DNA of 62,033 nucleotides from positions 1 through 62,033 of the forward strand of contig NZ_FNCE01000011.1 in NCBI RefSeq assembly GCF_900100655.1, given 5' to 3'. A program made the translations under genes and the position numbers. Positions 27,318-37,874 of this stretch are shown piece after piece. The notes under the pieces were generated by a model. That model searched no databases. It was not told the origin of the DNA and was given only the letters and a program-made list of their open reading frames with translations. Positions within the stretch are counted from its first letter, which is position 1; each line of letters begins with the position of its first letter. Source of the stretch: Limimonas halophila (GTDB lineage Bacteria; Pseudomonadota; Alphaproteobacteria; Kiloniellales; Rhodovibrionaceae).

Positions 27318-28022
27318 TCACCCCTGGCCGCGCGCGCTCAGCGCGCGCAGGCCCATGGCGGCGGCGTTCACCAGCACGGCGAGCGTCACCAGGATCACGC
27401 CCAGGCCGAGCGCGAGTTCCAGGTCGCCGCGCGCGGTTTCCAGCGCGATCGCGGTGGTCATCACGCGCGTGACGCCGTCGATGTTGCCGCCGACGATGAA
27501 GACTGCCCCCACCTCGGCGATGGCGCGGCCGAAGCCCGCCAGCAGCGCCACCACGATGGCGTGGCGCGACTCCCACAGCAGCGTGTGGATCATCGCGGGC
27601 CGGCGCAGCCCGAAGGAGGCGAGCTGCTCGCGGTAGACGGCGTCGGTTTCGGCGACGGCCTGGCGCGTCAGCGCGGCGACGATGGGTGTGACCAGCACCG
27701 CCTGCGCGACGATCATGGCGCGCGGCGTGAACAGCAGGCCCAGCTCGCCCAGCGGTCCGGCGCGCGAGAGCAGCAGGTAGATCACCAGCCCGGCGACGAC
27801 CGGCGGCAGCCCCATCAGGGCGTTGAGCAGCACCAGCGCCGGCGTGCGCCCGGGAAAGCGGTAGATCGCCAGCAACGCCCCGAGGGGCAGCCCGATGACC
27901 GCCGCCACCAGCACGGCCTGGGTGCTCACGCGCAGGGACAGCAGCACGATCTGCACGAGGTCTGGGTCGAGCGCGGCAATCAACTCGAACGCGGTGGCGA
28001 AGGCGGCGCCGAAGTCGTTCAT
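27318..28022 (-). CDS. tupB: Tungstate ABC transporter, permease
   Basis: 234 residues with five to six membrane helices (for example IVLLSLRVSTQAVLVAAVI, PALVLLNALMGLPPVVAGLV, LGVILVTLAVLVNAAAMGL). The cytoplasmic coupling loop holds the EAA-type motif ESRHAIVVALLAGFGRAIAEVGAVF. The N-terminal RVSTQAVLVAAVIGLPLGALL is characteristic of TupB/ModB-like permeases. It is the first gene of tupBCA on the minus strand and must be transcribed from the 290-bp region shared with the divergent histidine kinase gene. Confidence 0.92.
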   Translation of the reverse strand: MNDFGAAFATAFELIAALDPDLVQIVLLSLRVSTQAVLVAAVIGLPLGALLAIYRFPGRTPALVLLNALMGLPPVVAGLVIYLLLSRAGPLGELGLLFTPRAMIVAQAVLVTPIVAALTRQAVAETDAVYREQLASFGLRRPAMIHTLLWESRHAIVVALLAGFGRAIAEVGAVFIVGGNIDGVTRVMTTAIALETARGDLELALGLGVILVTLAVLVNAAAMGLRALSARGQG

Positions 28023-28312
28023 GGCCGGGTCCGCTGGTGGTGTGGGCGCGCGGGTGTGTGCGTCATATGCCCGCGATGACCAAGAACCCTGTTTTGTTCA
28101 TCTATGTTCAACTTGACGCAGACAGTCGCGGTGGGACTTTGCGCCCTTGGCCGACTGGCTGTCCGCGATTGGCGCGGCGGACGCCATCCCGAGACGCGCG
28201 CATCCCACGCGAAATTTCCAACCGTTCTAATTTTCAGGTTGAAAGTATTCCCACTTTGGGCGTACGGTATTTCAGGAATGTGAACGACAGATGGCCACGG
28301 TGACCCCTACGC

Positions 28313-29884
<1,572 letters not shown>

Positions 29885-29914
29885 TGGGTTTGGCCGCCGC
29901 GCCGCGGGGCTGAC

Positions 29915-29952
29915 ACAAAAGACGCCGCCACCCAAGGGCGGGCAGCGGCGTC
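29915..29952 (-). terminator. Terminator downstream of trxA
   Basis: Minus strand: GACGCCGC, 16-base loop, GCGGCGTC, then TTTTGTG. It lies 46-83 bp beyond the trxA stop codon and would close the minus-strand tsaE-to-trxA transcription unit. Confidence 0.8.
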
Positions 29953-29997
29953 TGTAAGAGCCGGGCAGCGGCGTTCACAGGTCCGCTGCGGACCGGG

Positions 29998-30318
29998 TCA
30001 GGTGAACTGCTCGACCCACTCCTTGAGTTCTTTCTTGGACACCGCGCCGACCTTGGTGCCGGCGACCTCGCCGCCCTTGAACAGCATCAGCGTGGGGATG
30101 CCGCGGATGCCGTAGGTCTGCGGCGTGCCCGGGTTGTCGTCGATGTTGACCTTGGCGACCGTCAGGCGGTCGTCGAGCTCGTCGGACAGCTCCTCCAGCA
30201 CGGGCGCGATCGTCTTGCAGGGGCCGCACCACTCGGCCCAGAAGTCCACGAGCACGGGTTTGCTGGACTTGAGCACGTCCTGGTCGAAGCTTGTGTCGCT
30301 GGTGTGTACCATCGCCAT
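29998..30318 (-). CDS. trxA: Thioredoxin
   Basis: 106 residues from ATG 30318, with GGAGGGG upstream; ATG 30312 is a possible alternative. Active site WAEWCGPCK places Cys31 and Cys34, and the cis-Pro lies in RGIPTLMLF. Cytoplasmic disulfide reductase for ribonucleotide reductase, PAPS/methionine sulfoxide reductases and others. It follows addA, the arrangement tsaE-(amgK-murU)-addB-addA-trxA being one I remember from many Alphaproteobacteria. The 115 bp between addA and trxA leave room for a separate promoter. Confidence 0.96.
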   Translation of the reverse strand: MAMVHTSDTSFDQDVLKSSKPVLVDFWAEWCGPCKTIAPVLEELSDELDDRLTVAKVNIDDNPGTPQTYGIRGIPTLMLFKGGEVAGTKVGAVSKKELKEWVEQFT

Positions 30319-30433
30319 CGTGAAAGGGCCCCTCCGTGGCCGCCGAATGATCTGCATCGGAACCTAGGCAGGCCCCGGAAAGGGGTCAAGCTGACCCCCA
30401 CGGGTGGTCGGGTCACGCGCGCTTGAATTCCGG

Positions 30434-33400
30434 TCAGGCCGGCTTGATGGGCTCGATGGGCATCAGCGTCGGCCCGTCCGTCCACAGCAGCCAGGTCTCC
30501 ACGCGCCGCCTCGGATAGACCTGTTCCAGCAGGCGCGCGTAGGTGCCGAGCTGGCGGCGGTAGACCTCGGACACCTCCTCGGGATGCGCGGGCGGGGGGC
30601 GGTTGGTCTTGTAGTCGACGATCACCACGGCCGTGTCGGTGACGACCAGCCGGTCCACCTGGCCGGACACCGGCTCGCGCCCGTCCAGCAGGCCCACCAC
30701 CGGCACCTCGGCGTGGCTGCCGGGGCCGAAGAGGTGCGCGTGCCGCGGCGCGTTGACGACGCCCAGCACCTCGTCGCGCAGCTCGCGCTGCGCGCCCGAG
30801 CTCAGCCCATGCGCCGGATCGGCCAGGAAGCGGTCGGCGGCCTCGCCGCGCTGATCCGGCGGCAGGTCCGGCAGCGTCTGCAAGAGGCGGTGGACCAGTC
30901 GCCCGCGCTGGAAAGCGTCGGCCTCGCCCGGTTGCAGCGGCGAGCGCACGGGCGGCTCGCGTTCCGACTGCTGCGAGGGGGCGAGCGGTCGCGGCGGGCG
31001 CGGCTCGGCGGCCGGCGGCGTGCGCGCCCAGTCCGGCAGCTCGCCCGCGCTCTCGCCCTCGGCGCGGGGCGGTTTGGGGTCCTTGGGCGCGGCGCGCTGC
31101 GGCGTGTCCAGGCGCAGGCCCTCCCCGGTCCAGCCGTCGGGGATCGTGGCGGTGAAGTCGAAATCCACCGGCTCGGCGACGTCCGCCAGGCCCTCGGCGA
31201 CCATGTCGTACCAGGCCGTGCCGCTCGGCGTCTTGTTGGTGCGCCAGCCGGTGACGTAGAGGCGGTCCTCGGCGCGCGTCATGGCGACGTAGAGCAGGCG
31301 GCGGTACTCGCGCGCCTGGCTCGCTTCAGCCGCCTCGCGCAGCGCCGTGCTCTGGGCTTCCTCGTAGGCCTTCTTGGGCGGCCACAGGGCGAGGCCGGTC
31401 GCCTCGTCCCACAGCAGCTTCTCGCGCTGCTCGGGCGGCTGGGTGGTGTCGGGCAGGATGACGACCGGCGCCTGGAGGCCCTTGGCGCCGTGCACCGTCA
31501 TGATGCGCACGGCGTTGCCGGCGTGCTCGGCCTCGCGCTTGACCTCCTGCGCGCCCGCTTCCAGCCAGTGCAGGAAGCCTTCCAGCGAGGGGACGTGCTC
31601 GCGCTCGTAGGCCAGGGCGAGCTGCATGAACTCGTCGATGGCCTCGTTCGCCTCCGCGCCCAGGCGCGCCAGGATGGCCGCGCGCCCGCCTTCCGCCCCA
31701 AGGATGCGGGCGAACAGCTCGTGCGGCGGCACGAAGTCGGCGCGGTCCAGCAGCTCGTTCAGGCGCGTGAAGGCGCGCTCGAAATCCGCACGCTCCCCGG
31801 CGCGGTCGCGCAGCGCGTCCCAGAGCGTGCCTTTGCGTCCGTGGCACAGCGCGAAGAGCGCGTCCTCGTCCAGCGCGATCAGCGGCCCCTTGAGCACGCA
31901 GGCGAGCGTCAGGTCGTCCTCGGGCAGCAGCAGGAAGCGCCCCAGCGCCACGAGATCGCGCACCGCCAGCTGCTCGGTGAGCACCATGCGGTCCACGCCC
32001 GCGACCGGCACCTCGCGCTGCTTCAGCGCGCGCACCAACTCGCCCATGAAGGCGGTGCGCCGGCGCACCAGCACGAGCACGTCGCCCGCCTGCATCTGCC
32101 GCCCGCGCGCGGCCAGCCAGCCGTCGGGGTCGCCGCCCACCCAGCCCGCGATGCGGGCGGCGATCAGGCGGGCGAGGCGCGTGGCCGGCGGCGCGTCGGG
32201 TTCCGGCTCGTCGGGCGGCTGCCAGGGGTCGTGCTCGTTTTCGCCGGCGGGTGCGACCGTGGGCCAGAGTTCCACGCGCCCGGCGTGGCCCACGCGCACG
32301 GGATCGTGGCGCAGCCGTTCGTCGCCCTCGACCACGCCCTCGGCGGCGTCCGGGCGGGCGAACACGGCGTCCACGGCCGAGAGCACGGCGTCCGTGGCGC
32401 GAAAGGACACCTGGAGGTTCACGGGCCGCCAGGCTTGCTCGGCGTCCCGCGCGCGCTCGGCGAAGTGGTCGTGCATGCGCGCGAAGGCGGCCGGGTCGGC
32501 GCGCTGAAAGGAATAGATGGACTGCTTGGCGTCGCCGACGGCGAAGACGCTGCGCGCCCCCGCCTCGCGCGCGCCCTCGCCGGCGAAGAACTCGGCCGTC
32601 AGCGCCTGCACCACGTCCCACTGTTCCGGGCTGGTGTCCTGGGCCTCGTCGATGAGCACGTGGTCCAGCCCGTTGTCCAGCTTGAACAGCACCCAGGCCG
32701 CGCGCGTGGGCTGGGACAGCAGGTCGCGCGCGGTGAGCACGAGGTCGTCGTAGTCCATGCGCGCTTGGGCGCGCTTGCGGGCGTGGTAGGCGTCCAGCAC
32801 CGCCGCGCCCAGGCGCAGCAGCCCCGTGGTGGCGTGGGCCACCGTGGCCGCGTTCATGCGCGCTTCCAGCCGCAGCAGCCGTTCGGCCTCTGCCTCCATC
32901 GCCGCTTGCGCGCCGCCCACCTCGCGTGCCGCCTTGGTGAGCAGCGTGCTGCGAACCTCGCCGGCCTGCGTCAGGAAGAGCGCGCGGTGCTCGCCGTAGC
33001 GCTCGGCGCGGCGGGCCGCATCGGCGTCCAGCCAAGCGCGCAGGCCGTCGGCCTTGCCGGCCTCCTTGGCGGTGCCCTGCTTCATCGCCTCGACCGCGAG
33101 GCGCAGCGCGGCCTCGTCCGGCCCGTCGCCCGCATCGGGCGCGCAGCCGTCGCGGCGCACGCTGTCGGGCGTTTCCTCGGGGTGGACGCCCAGGTGGTCG
33201 AAGATGCGGGCGATGACGGTGTCGACGCCGCCCTCGCGACTCAGCAGGCGCACCAGCCGGCTGCGGTGGTTGAGCAGCGAGCCCAGCAACTCGTCGAAGC
33301 CGCTTTCGCCCGCGTGCGCGGTCACCGCCGCCAGCGCGTCGGCGAGGCGCGGGTCGCCGCGGCCCGCGTGCAGCAGCACGGATTCCCGCGCGGCCTGGAG

Positions 33401-33904
33401 GGTTTCGGCGGCCGAGCGCTCGTCCATGACCTGGAAGTGCGGCGGCACCCCGGCTTCCAGCGGGAAGCGCGCCAGCACGGTCTGGCAGAAGGCGTGGATG
33501 GTCTGGATCTTCATCCCGCCCGCGGTGTCGAGCACGCGCGCGAACAGCTCGCGCGCCCGGCGCAGGCGGCTGGCGTCGGGCGTCTCGCCGGTCAGCGCGG
33601 TGAGCCAGTCGGTCAGCTCGGCGTCGGAGGCGACGGCCCAGGCCGCGAGGCGCTCGGCCAGGCGGTTGCGCATCTCCGCCGCCGCCGCCTTGGTGAAGGT
33701 CAGGCAGAGCACGCGCTCCGGCTCGGTGCCCGCCAGCAGCAGGTTGAGTACGCGGTCCGTGAGCACCTTGGTCTTGCCCGTGCCCGCCGAGGCCGTGACC
33801 CACGCCGAGGCATCGGGGTCGCTGGCGGCGCGCTGGTGCTCGGCGGCGCGCGCCTCGCGTTCACCGCGCAGGGTGTCGGGGTGGGGGTCGTTCTGTCCCG
33901 TCAT
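30434..33904 (-). CDS. addA: AddA, helicase-nuclease subunit of the AddAB recombination complex
   Basis: 1156 residues, full length for the family. UvrD-type helicase: Walker A ASAGTGKT at residues 38-45, motif Ia CLTFTKAAAAEM, Walker B-like VLIDEAQDTS, and motif LYVAMTRAEDRLYVTGWR. The C-terminal RecB-type nuclease ends with the catalytic IVDYKTNRP and YRRQLGTYARLL. AddAB resects double-strand breaks, stops at Chi-like sites and loads RecA; it takes the place of RecBCD. addB lies upstream on the same strand, but a 167-bp palindromic element separates the two genes, where direct coupling would be expected. Confidence 0.95.
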   Translation of the reverse strand: MTGQNDPHPDTLRGEREARAAEHQRAASDPDASAWVTASAGTGKTKVLTDRVLNLLLAGTEPERVLCLTFTKAAAAEMRNRLAERLAAWAVASDAELTDWLTALTGETPDASRLRRARELFARVLDTAGGMKIQTIHAFCQTVLARFPLEAGVPPHFQVMDERSAAETLQAARESVLLHAGRGDPRLADALAAVTAHAGESGFDELLGSLLNHRSRLVRLLSREGGVDTVIARIFDHLGVHPEETPDSVRRDGCAPDAGDGPDEAALRLAVEAMKQGTAKEAGKADGLRAWLDADAARRAERYGEHRALFLTQAGEVRSTLLTKAAREVGGAQAAMEAEAERLLRLEARMNAATVAHATTGLLRLGAAVLDAYHARKRAQARMDYDDLVLTARDLLSQPTRAAWVLFKLDNGLDHVLIDEAQDTSPEQWDVVQALTAEFFAGEGAREAGARSVFAVGDAKQSIYSFQRADPAAFARMHDHFAERARDAEQAWRPVNLQVSFRATDAVLSAVDAVFARPDAAEGVVEGDERLRHDPVRVGHAGRVELWPTVAPAGENEHDPWQPPDEPEPDAPPATRLARLIAARIAGWVGGDPDGWLAARGRQMQAGDVLVLVRRRTAFMGELVRALKQREVPVAGVDRMVLTEQLAVRDLVALGRFLLLPEDDLTLACVLKGPLIALDEDALFALCHGRKGTLWDALRDRAGERADFERAFTRLNELLDRADFVPPHELFARILGAEGGRAAILARLGAEANEAIDEFMQLALAYEREHVPSLEGFLHWLEAGAQEVKREAEHAGNAVRIMTVHGAKGLQAPVVILPDTTQPPEQREKLLWDEATGLALWPPKKAYEEAQSTALREAAEASQAREYRRLLYVAMTRAEDRLYVTGWRTNKTPSGTAWYDMVAEGLADVAEPVDFDFTATIPDGWTGEGLRLDTPQRAAPKDPKPPRAEGESAGELPDWARTPPAAEPRPPRPLAPSQQSEREPPVRSPLQPGEADAFQRGRLVHRLLQTLPDLPPDQRGEAADRFLADPAHGLSSGAQRELRDEVLGVVNAPRHAHLFGPGSHAEVPVVGLLDGREPVSGQVDRLVVTDTAVVIVDYKTNRPPPAHPEEVSEVYRRQLGTYARLLEQVYPRRRVETWLLWTDGPTLMPIEPIKPA

Positions 33905-33959
33905 GTGGCGTGGCCGGTCCTCATGGCCGATCCGGACGCGGGATGTTGCCGCCGCCAGG

Positions 33960-34126
33960 GCACAGCCTCACCCCGATGACCCTGGCGGGTCATCGACCCG
34001 CTCCTGAAGGAGAGGGTTTGCGTTCGGCTCCCGCGCTTCGCGGAAAGCGCCGACCAACCCTTCTCCCGGCGGGAGAAGGGAGGGGCCCAGCCACCCCGCG
34101 GGTGGCTGGGAGGGATGAGGCTGTGC
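33960..34126. repeat. 167-bp palindromic element with 11-bp terminal inverted repeats inside addBA
   Basis: Left end GCACAGCCTCA (33960-33970) and right end TGAGGCTGTGC (34116-34126) are exact reverse complements. Inside are the hairpins CCCTTCTCCCGGCGGGAGAAG and CCCAGCCACCCCGCGGGTGG-CTGGG. It resembles the non-coding palindromic elements found between genes in many GC-rich Proteobacteria. Confidence 0.85.
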
Positions 34127-34132
34127 ACCGCG

Positions 34133-37100
34133 TCACGCATCCCCCGCCCAGGCCTGGGTGCGCGCGAGGTGGTCGTAGTCGGTGTGGCGCGGGGCCAGCG
34201 CGGGGCGCGGGCGGGCGATGTAGGGGCGGGCCGGGTCGTCGTAGGCCTGGACTAGGGCGCGCAGCCCGGCGAGCGCGGTGTCCGCCAGCGCGTCGGGCTC
34301 CTTGCCGCCCACCGACTGGACCGCGCCCGGCGGATCGCCGCCCGTGAGCTTCCAGTACACCAGCTCGGCGATGGCGCCGGCCGGCACCTCCCCGAAGCCG
34401 CCGGCGCGGGCGATCGCGGCTTCCAGCGGCAGCTGCGGCGAGGCGCCCGCGTGCACCTGCTTGGCCGAGGGCACGGTGCCCGTCTTGTAGTCCAGCAGCG
34501 CGATGCGCCCGTCCGGCCAGTGCTCCACGCGGTCGGCGCGCGCGGTCAGCCGGAAGCCGCCCGGCACGTCCAGCTCCAGGCTGCCGCGGTGTTCCGGCCA
34601 CAGGCGCACGCCGTCCGCGCGGCGCGCGCGCTCCTGCTCGGCCACCCAGCGGGCGATGCGCCGGAAGCGCGGCCACCAGAAGGCGCGCACGCCCGGGCGC
34701 ACCTGCTCGCGCTCGAAGGCGAGGGCGCCGAGCCGTTCCAGCTCCCCGGCGGGGTCGGCGGGCAGGGCGTCCGGGTAGGCCGCAACGAACTCGGCCAGGG
34801 CGCAGTGGATGATCGAGCCGCGCTCGGCCGCCCCCGGGTCCTCGTCCAGCGGGTCGAGCGCCCGCAGGCCCAGGACGTGTTCGGCGTAGAGCGCGTAGGG
34901 GTCGCGCAGCCAGGTTTCCACCTGCGTCACCGAGAGCTTGCGCGGGCGCGCATCCACCGGCGGGCAGGGGCGCGGGCGCGGCGTGGGCACGCGCTCGGCG
35001 GGCCGGTCCAGCTGCTCGGCCCAGTCCAGCCACGCGCGCTCCCCGGCGCGCAGGCGGGTGACGGCGGTGTCGCCGTCGGGGGCGAGCGCGTCCAAGACGG
35101 CGTCCAGACGCAGCAGCCAGCGCGAAGGCACCGTCGGCGTGCCCTCGACGCGCGTGGCGCGGCTCAGCACTACCTCGGGCGCGGAAAAGACCTGGGCGAA
35201 GTCGTGCGCCATCAGGCCGATGCGCGCCTCCACGGGCGGCAGGCCGAGCTGCGTGCGCATGGGCCGGCTGAGCCACGGGCCGGGGTCGCTTTCCGCCGGC
35301 CAGGTGCCCTCGTTCAGCCCGCCCAGGATCATGCGGTCCATGCGCTGCAAGCGCGCTTCCAGCGGCCCCCAGATCGCCAGGCGCGGGTGGCCGCTGTGGC
35401 GCGGGCGCACCACGCGGCCCTGCATCAGCCCGTCGAGCACGCCGGGGTAGCCCTCGCCCGCGATGGGCGGCGCGGCGTCGCCCGCGCGCGTGACCTCGGC
35501 GGCGAAGGCCGCGGCCTCCTCCCCGGCGTCGCCTGCCCACAGCCGCGCCGCGCCCGGCTGGCGGTCCGTGCTCGCCAGGGCCTCGGCGAACCGCATGTGG
35601 GCGTCGAGCGCGCGGTCCAGCCCCACGGACTCGGCCGAAAGCGCGTCCAGGGCGTCGGCGGCGAGCGCGCGCAGGTGCTCCAGCCAGGGCTTGAGGCGGG
35701 CGGCGTGCCGGCTGCCCTCGACCGCCGTCATCAGGGCGTCGAAGCCGGCCTCGGGGCGCGGGCCGCGCAGCACCGCGGTTTCCAGCAGGCGCACGCGGGC
35801 CTTGAACGCGCCCGGGTCCATCGCCCCCGCCGCCAGCGGGTGCTTGAGCGCTTCCAGCAGCGGCAGCGGCGCCAGCCCCTCCGCCAGCATGCGCGCGGTC
35901 AGGCGCAGGAAGGTGCCGGGCGCGGTGTCCGACAGCGGCGTGCCGCCGGAATCCGCCACCTCGATGCCCCAGCGCTGCAGCTCGCTGGCCACGCGGCGGG
36001 CAAGGCCGCGGTCGGGCGTCACCAGCGCGGCCGTCTTGCCGGGCACGGTCAGCGCCTCGCGCAGCATGAGCGCGATGGTCGCGGCCTCCTCGCGCGGGCC
36101 GGGGCAGTCCACGCGCGACACGGTCTTCACCCCGAGCTTGAGGCGCTCGCGCTCGGCCTCGCCCGCGTCGGTGAGCGCGCGCCAGCCGGGGGTGGTGCTG
36201 GCGGGCTTGAGGGCGAGGTTGACCAGCTCCGCCCGCGCCGGGGGCGTCGGCTCCCCGCCCCGGGCCCGCCACGCGCCCACCGCCTCGCGGTCCACGCCCA
36301 TGAAGGCGAGCAGCCGCGCCATCTCGTGCTGGGGATGCGTGGGGTCGTCGTGCACGGCCGTCCAGGTTTCGGCGTCGGCCGTGCGGTCCAGGCCCGGCAG
36401 GACGACGCAGCCCTGCGGCAGGCGCGCCACGGTGTCCAGCAGCGCCGCCGCGGCCGGCATCGCGCCCGTCGCGCCCGCGGCCACGACCGGCCCCTGCGGC
36501 GGTTCGGCGCGCCACGCCTCGGCCTGGGCGTGCAGCAGGCGGCGGCGGCGCTCGGCCGGGCCGCGGCCGCCTTCCTCGCGCGCGATCTCGGGCCACCATT
36601 CGGTGACGATCGTGAGGAAGTCGAGCGTCAGGCGCCAGTGCCCGGCGTGTTCCTCGGGGGCGAGGCGCGCGAGCACGTCCCGGTTGAGGGTCAACCCCTC
36701 GTTCTCCGCCTGGTCCATCAGGCGGGCGAGTTCGGCGGCGAGGCGCGTGGCGCGCTCGATCGTCGGGGTTTCGGCGTCGGGGCTGGCCTCGCCCCACTGC
36801 CGGATCAGGCGGGTCAGCAGCAGGCGCCGGCGCGCTTCCGCCATCTGCTCGGGAATCTGCGCGCTCAGCCCGCCGGCCGCGAGCGCGGCGTCGGCGCCGA
36901 TCAGCAGTTCCTCGGCGTCCACGTCCCCCAGCGCGATCAGGCGCGGCAGCAGCATCGCCGTGCCGTGGCCCTGCCGCAGAAACGCCTCGTGCAGCGTGCG
37001 GCAGGCCTGGCGCGTGGGCAGAATGACCGTCGCCCGCGCCAGGTCGAGCGCATCGCCGCCCGCCTGGGCGAGCAGCCCTTCCGCGAGCGCGTCGGCGAAG

Positions 37101-37147
37101 GGCGCGCCGGGCGGGATGGTGTAGAGCGCGGGCGCGCCCCCGGCCAT
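34133..37147 (-). CDS. addB: AddB, nuclease subunit of the AddAB recombination complex
   Basis: 1004 residues, typical of the alphaproteobacterial AddB. The C-terminal nuclease shows LSVTQVETWLRDPYALYAE, ERGSIIHCALAEF, and the catalytic IALLDYKTGTVPS followed by SPQLPLEAAI. Bacillus AddB has four cysteines binding a [4Fe-4S] cluster around this nuclease, the first in a CPFxxY motif; here the same place reads DPYALY, so the cluster is probably absent. The N-terminal half keeps a degenerate helicase fold with no Walker A. It works with AddA in break resection. The start lies 5 bp from the murU stop codon. Confidence 0.93.
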   Translation of the reverse strand: MAGGAPALYTIPPGAPFADALAEGLLAQAGGDALDLARATVILPTRQACRTLHEAFLRQGHGTAMLLPRLIALGDVDAEELLIGADAALAAGGLSAQIPEQMAEARRRLLLTRLIRQWGEASPDAETPTIERATRLAAELARLMDQAENEGLTLNRDVLARLAPEEHAGHWRLTLDFLTIVTEWWPEIAREEGGRGPAERRRRLLHAQAEAWRAEPPQGPVVAAGATGAMPAAAALLDTVARLPQGCVVLPGLDRTADAETWTAVHDDPTHPQHEMARLLAFMGVDREAVGAWRARGGEPTPPARAELVNLALKPASTTPGWRALTDAGEAERERLKLGVKTVSRVDCPGPREEAATIALMLREALTVPGKTAALVTPDRGLARRVASELQRWGIEVADSGGTPLSDTAPGTFLRLTARMLAEGLAPLPLLEALKHPLAAGAMDPGAFKARVRLLETAVLRGPRPEAGFDALMTAVEGSRHAARLKPWLEHLRALAADALDALSAESVGLDRALDAHMRFAEALASTDRQPGAARLWAGDAGEEAAAFAAEVTRAGDAAPPIAGEGYPGVLDGLMQGRVVRPRHSGHPRLAIWGPLEARLQRMDRMILGGLNEGTWPAESDPGPWLSRPMRTQLGLPPVEARIGLMAHDFAQVFSAPEVVLSRATRVEGTPTVPSRWLLRLDAVLDALAPDGDTAVTRLRAGERAWLDWAEQLDRPAERVPTPRPRPCPPVDARPRKLSVTQVETWLRDPYALYAEHVLGLRALDPLDEDPGAAERGSIIHCALAEFVAAYPDALPADPAGELERLGALAFEREQVRPGVRAFWWPRFRRIARWVAEQERARRADGVRLWPEHRGSLELDVPGGFRLTARADRVEHWPDGRIALLDYKTGTVPSAKQVHAGASPQLPLEAAIARAGGFGEVPAGAIAELVYWKLTGGDPPGAVQSVGGKEPDALADTALAGLRALVQAYDDPARPYIARPRPALAPRHTDYDHLARTQAWAGDA

Positions 37148-37151
37148 GCCG

Positions 37152-37874
37152 TCAGGCCGCCTCGGGCGCGTGGAAGCCGAGGTCGATCAGCTCGGCTTCC
37201 GCCCGCTTCAGGTCGTCCGGCGTGCCGATGTGGAACCACAGCCCGTCGTGCGGCACGCCGTAGACGCGGTCGCTGGCGCGCAGGACGTCGGTGATGGGGA
37301 AGGGCTTGGCGGCGAGGCCGTCCAGCAGGCGCGGGTGCAGCAGCTGCACGCCCGCGTAGGCGAAGGGCGCGACCTCGGTTTCGTGGCGCCAGGCCACGTG
37401 GCCGACGAAGTCCAGGTGCAGGTCGCCCGCGCCGTGGTAGCCGTAGGCCCGCGCCGTGGGCGCGGTTAGCAGCACGGCGTCGGTGTGGCTGTCCTTCCAC
37501 GCGTTGGCGAGGCGCGTCAGCGCCGGCGTCACGCCGTCCAGCCACAGCACGTCGCCGTTGACGACGTAAAACGGCTCGTCCCCGAACTGGGCGCGCGCGT
37601 TCACCAGCGCGCCGCCGGTGTCCAGCAGCTCGGGCTCGCGCACCACGGTGATCGCGGGGCGCGTCCGGGCGCTGACGTGTTGCTCCAGCAGGTCCGCCAG
37701 GTGGTGGGCGTTGACCACCACGCGCTCGATCCCGGCCGCGGCGAGGCGGTCGAGCGTCCAGTCGATCAGCGGTGTGCCCAGCACGGGCAGCAGCGGCTTG
37801 GGCGTGTCGGCGGTCAGCGGGCGCATGCGCGTGCCGTGCCCGGCCGCGAGCACCATCGCCGTGGTCGGCTTCAT
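37152..37874 (-). CDS. murU: MurNAc-1-phosphate uridylyltransferase (MurU-like)
   Basis: 240 residues from ATG 37874, which overlaps the amgK stop (ATGA). The nucleotidyltransferase signature LAAGHGTRMRPLTADTPKPLL opens the protein, VVNGDVLW gives the metal-binding Asp, and WFHIGTPDDL closes the sugar site. In the pathway known from Pseudomonas, AmgK phosphorylates MurNAc and MurU makes UDP-MurNAc, bypassing the fosfomycin-sensitive MurA step. The tight coupling to an AmgK-like kinase supports this over a glucose- or mannose-1-phosphate role. Cytoplasmic. Confidence 0.88.
   Translation of the reverse strand: MKPTTAMVLAAGHGTRMRPLTADTPKPLLPVLGTPLIDWTLDRLAAAGIERVVVNAHHLADLLEQHVSARTRPAITVVREPELLDTGGALVNARAQFGDEPFYVVNGDVLWLDGVTPALTRLANAWKDSHTDAVLLTAPTARAYGYHGAGDLHLDFVGHVAWRHETEVAPFAYAGVQLLHPRLLDGLAAKPFPITDVLRASDRVYGVPHDGLWFHIGTPDDLKRAEAELIDLGFHAPEAA

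Noticed and set aside
30404-33979. 1191-residue antisense frame opposite addA, and similar long frames opposite addB, lpd and tldD
   Set aside because: Shadow frames from high GC codon usage; the minus- or plus-strand partner in each case has complete family motifs.
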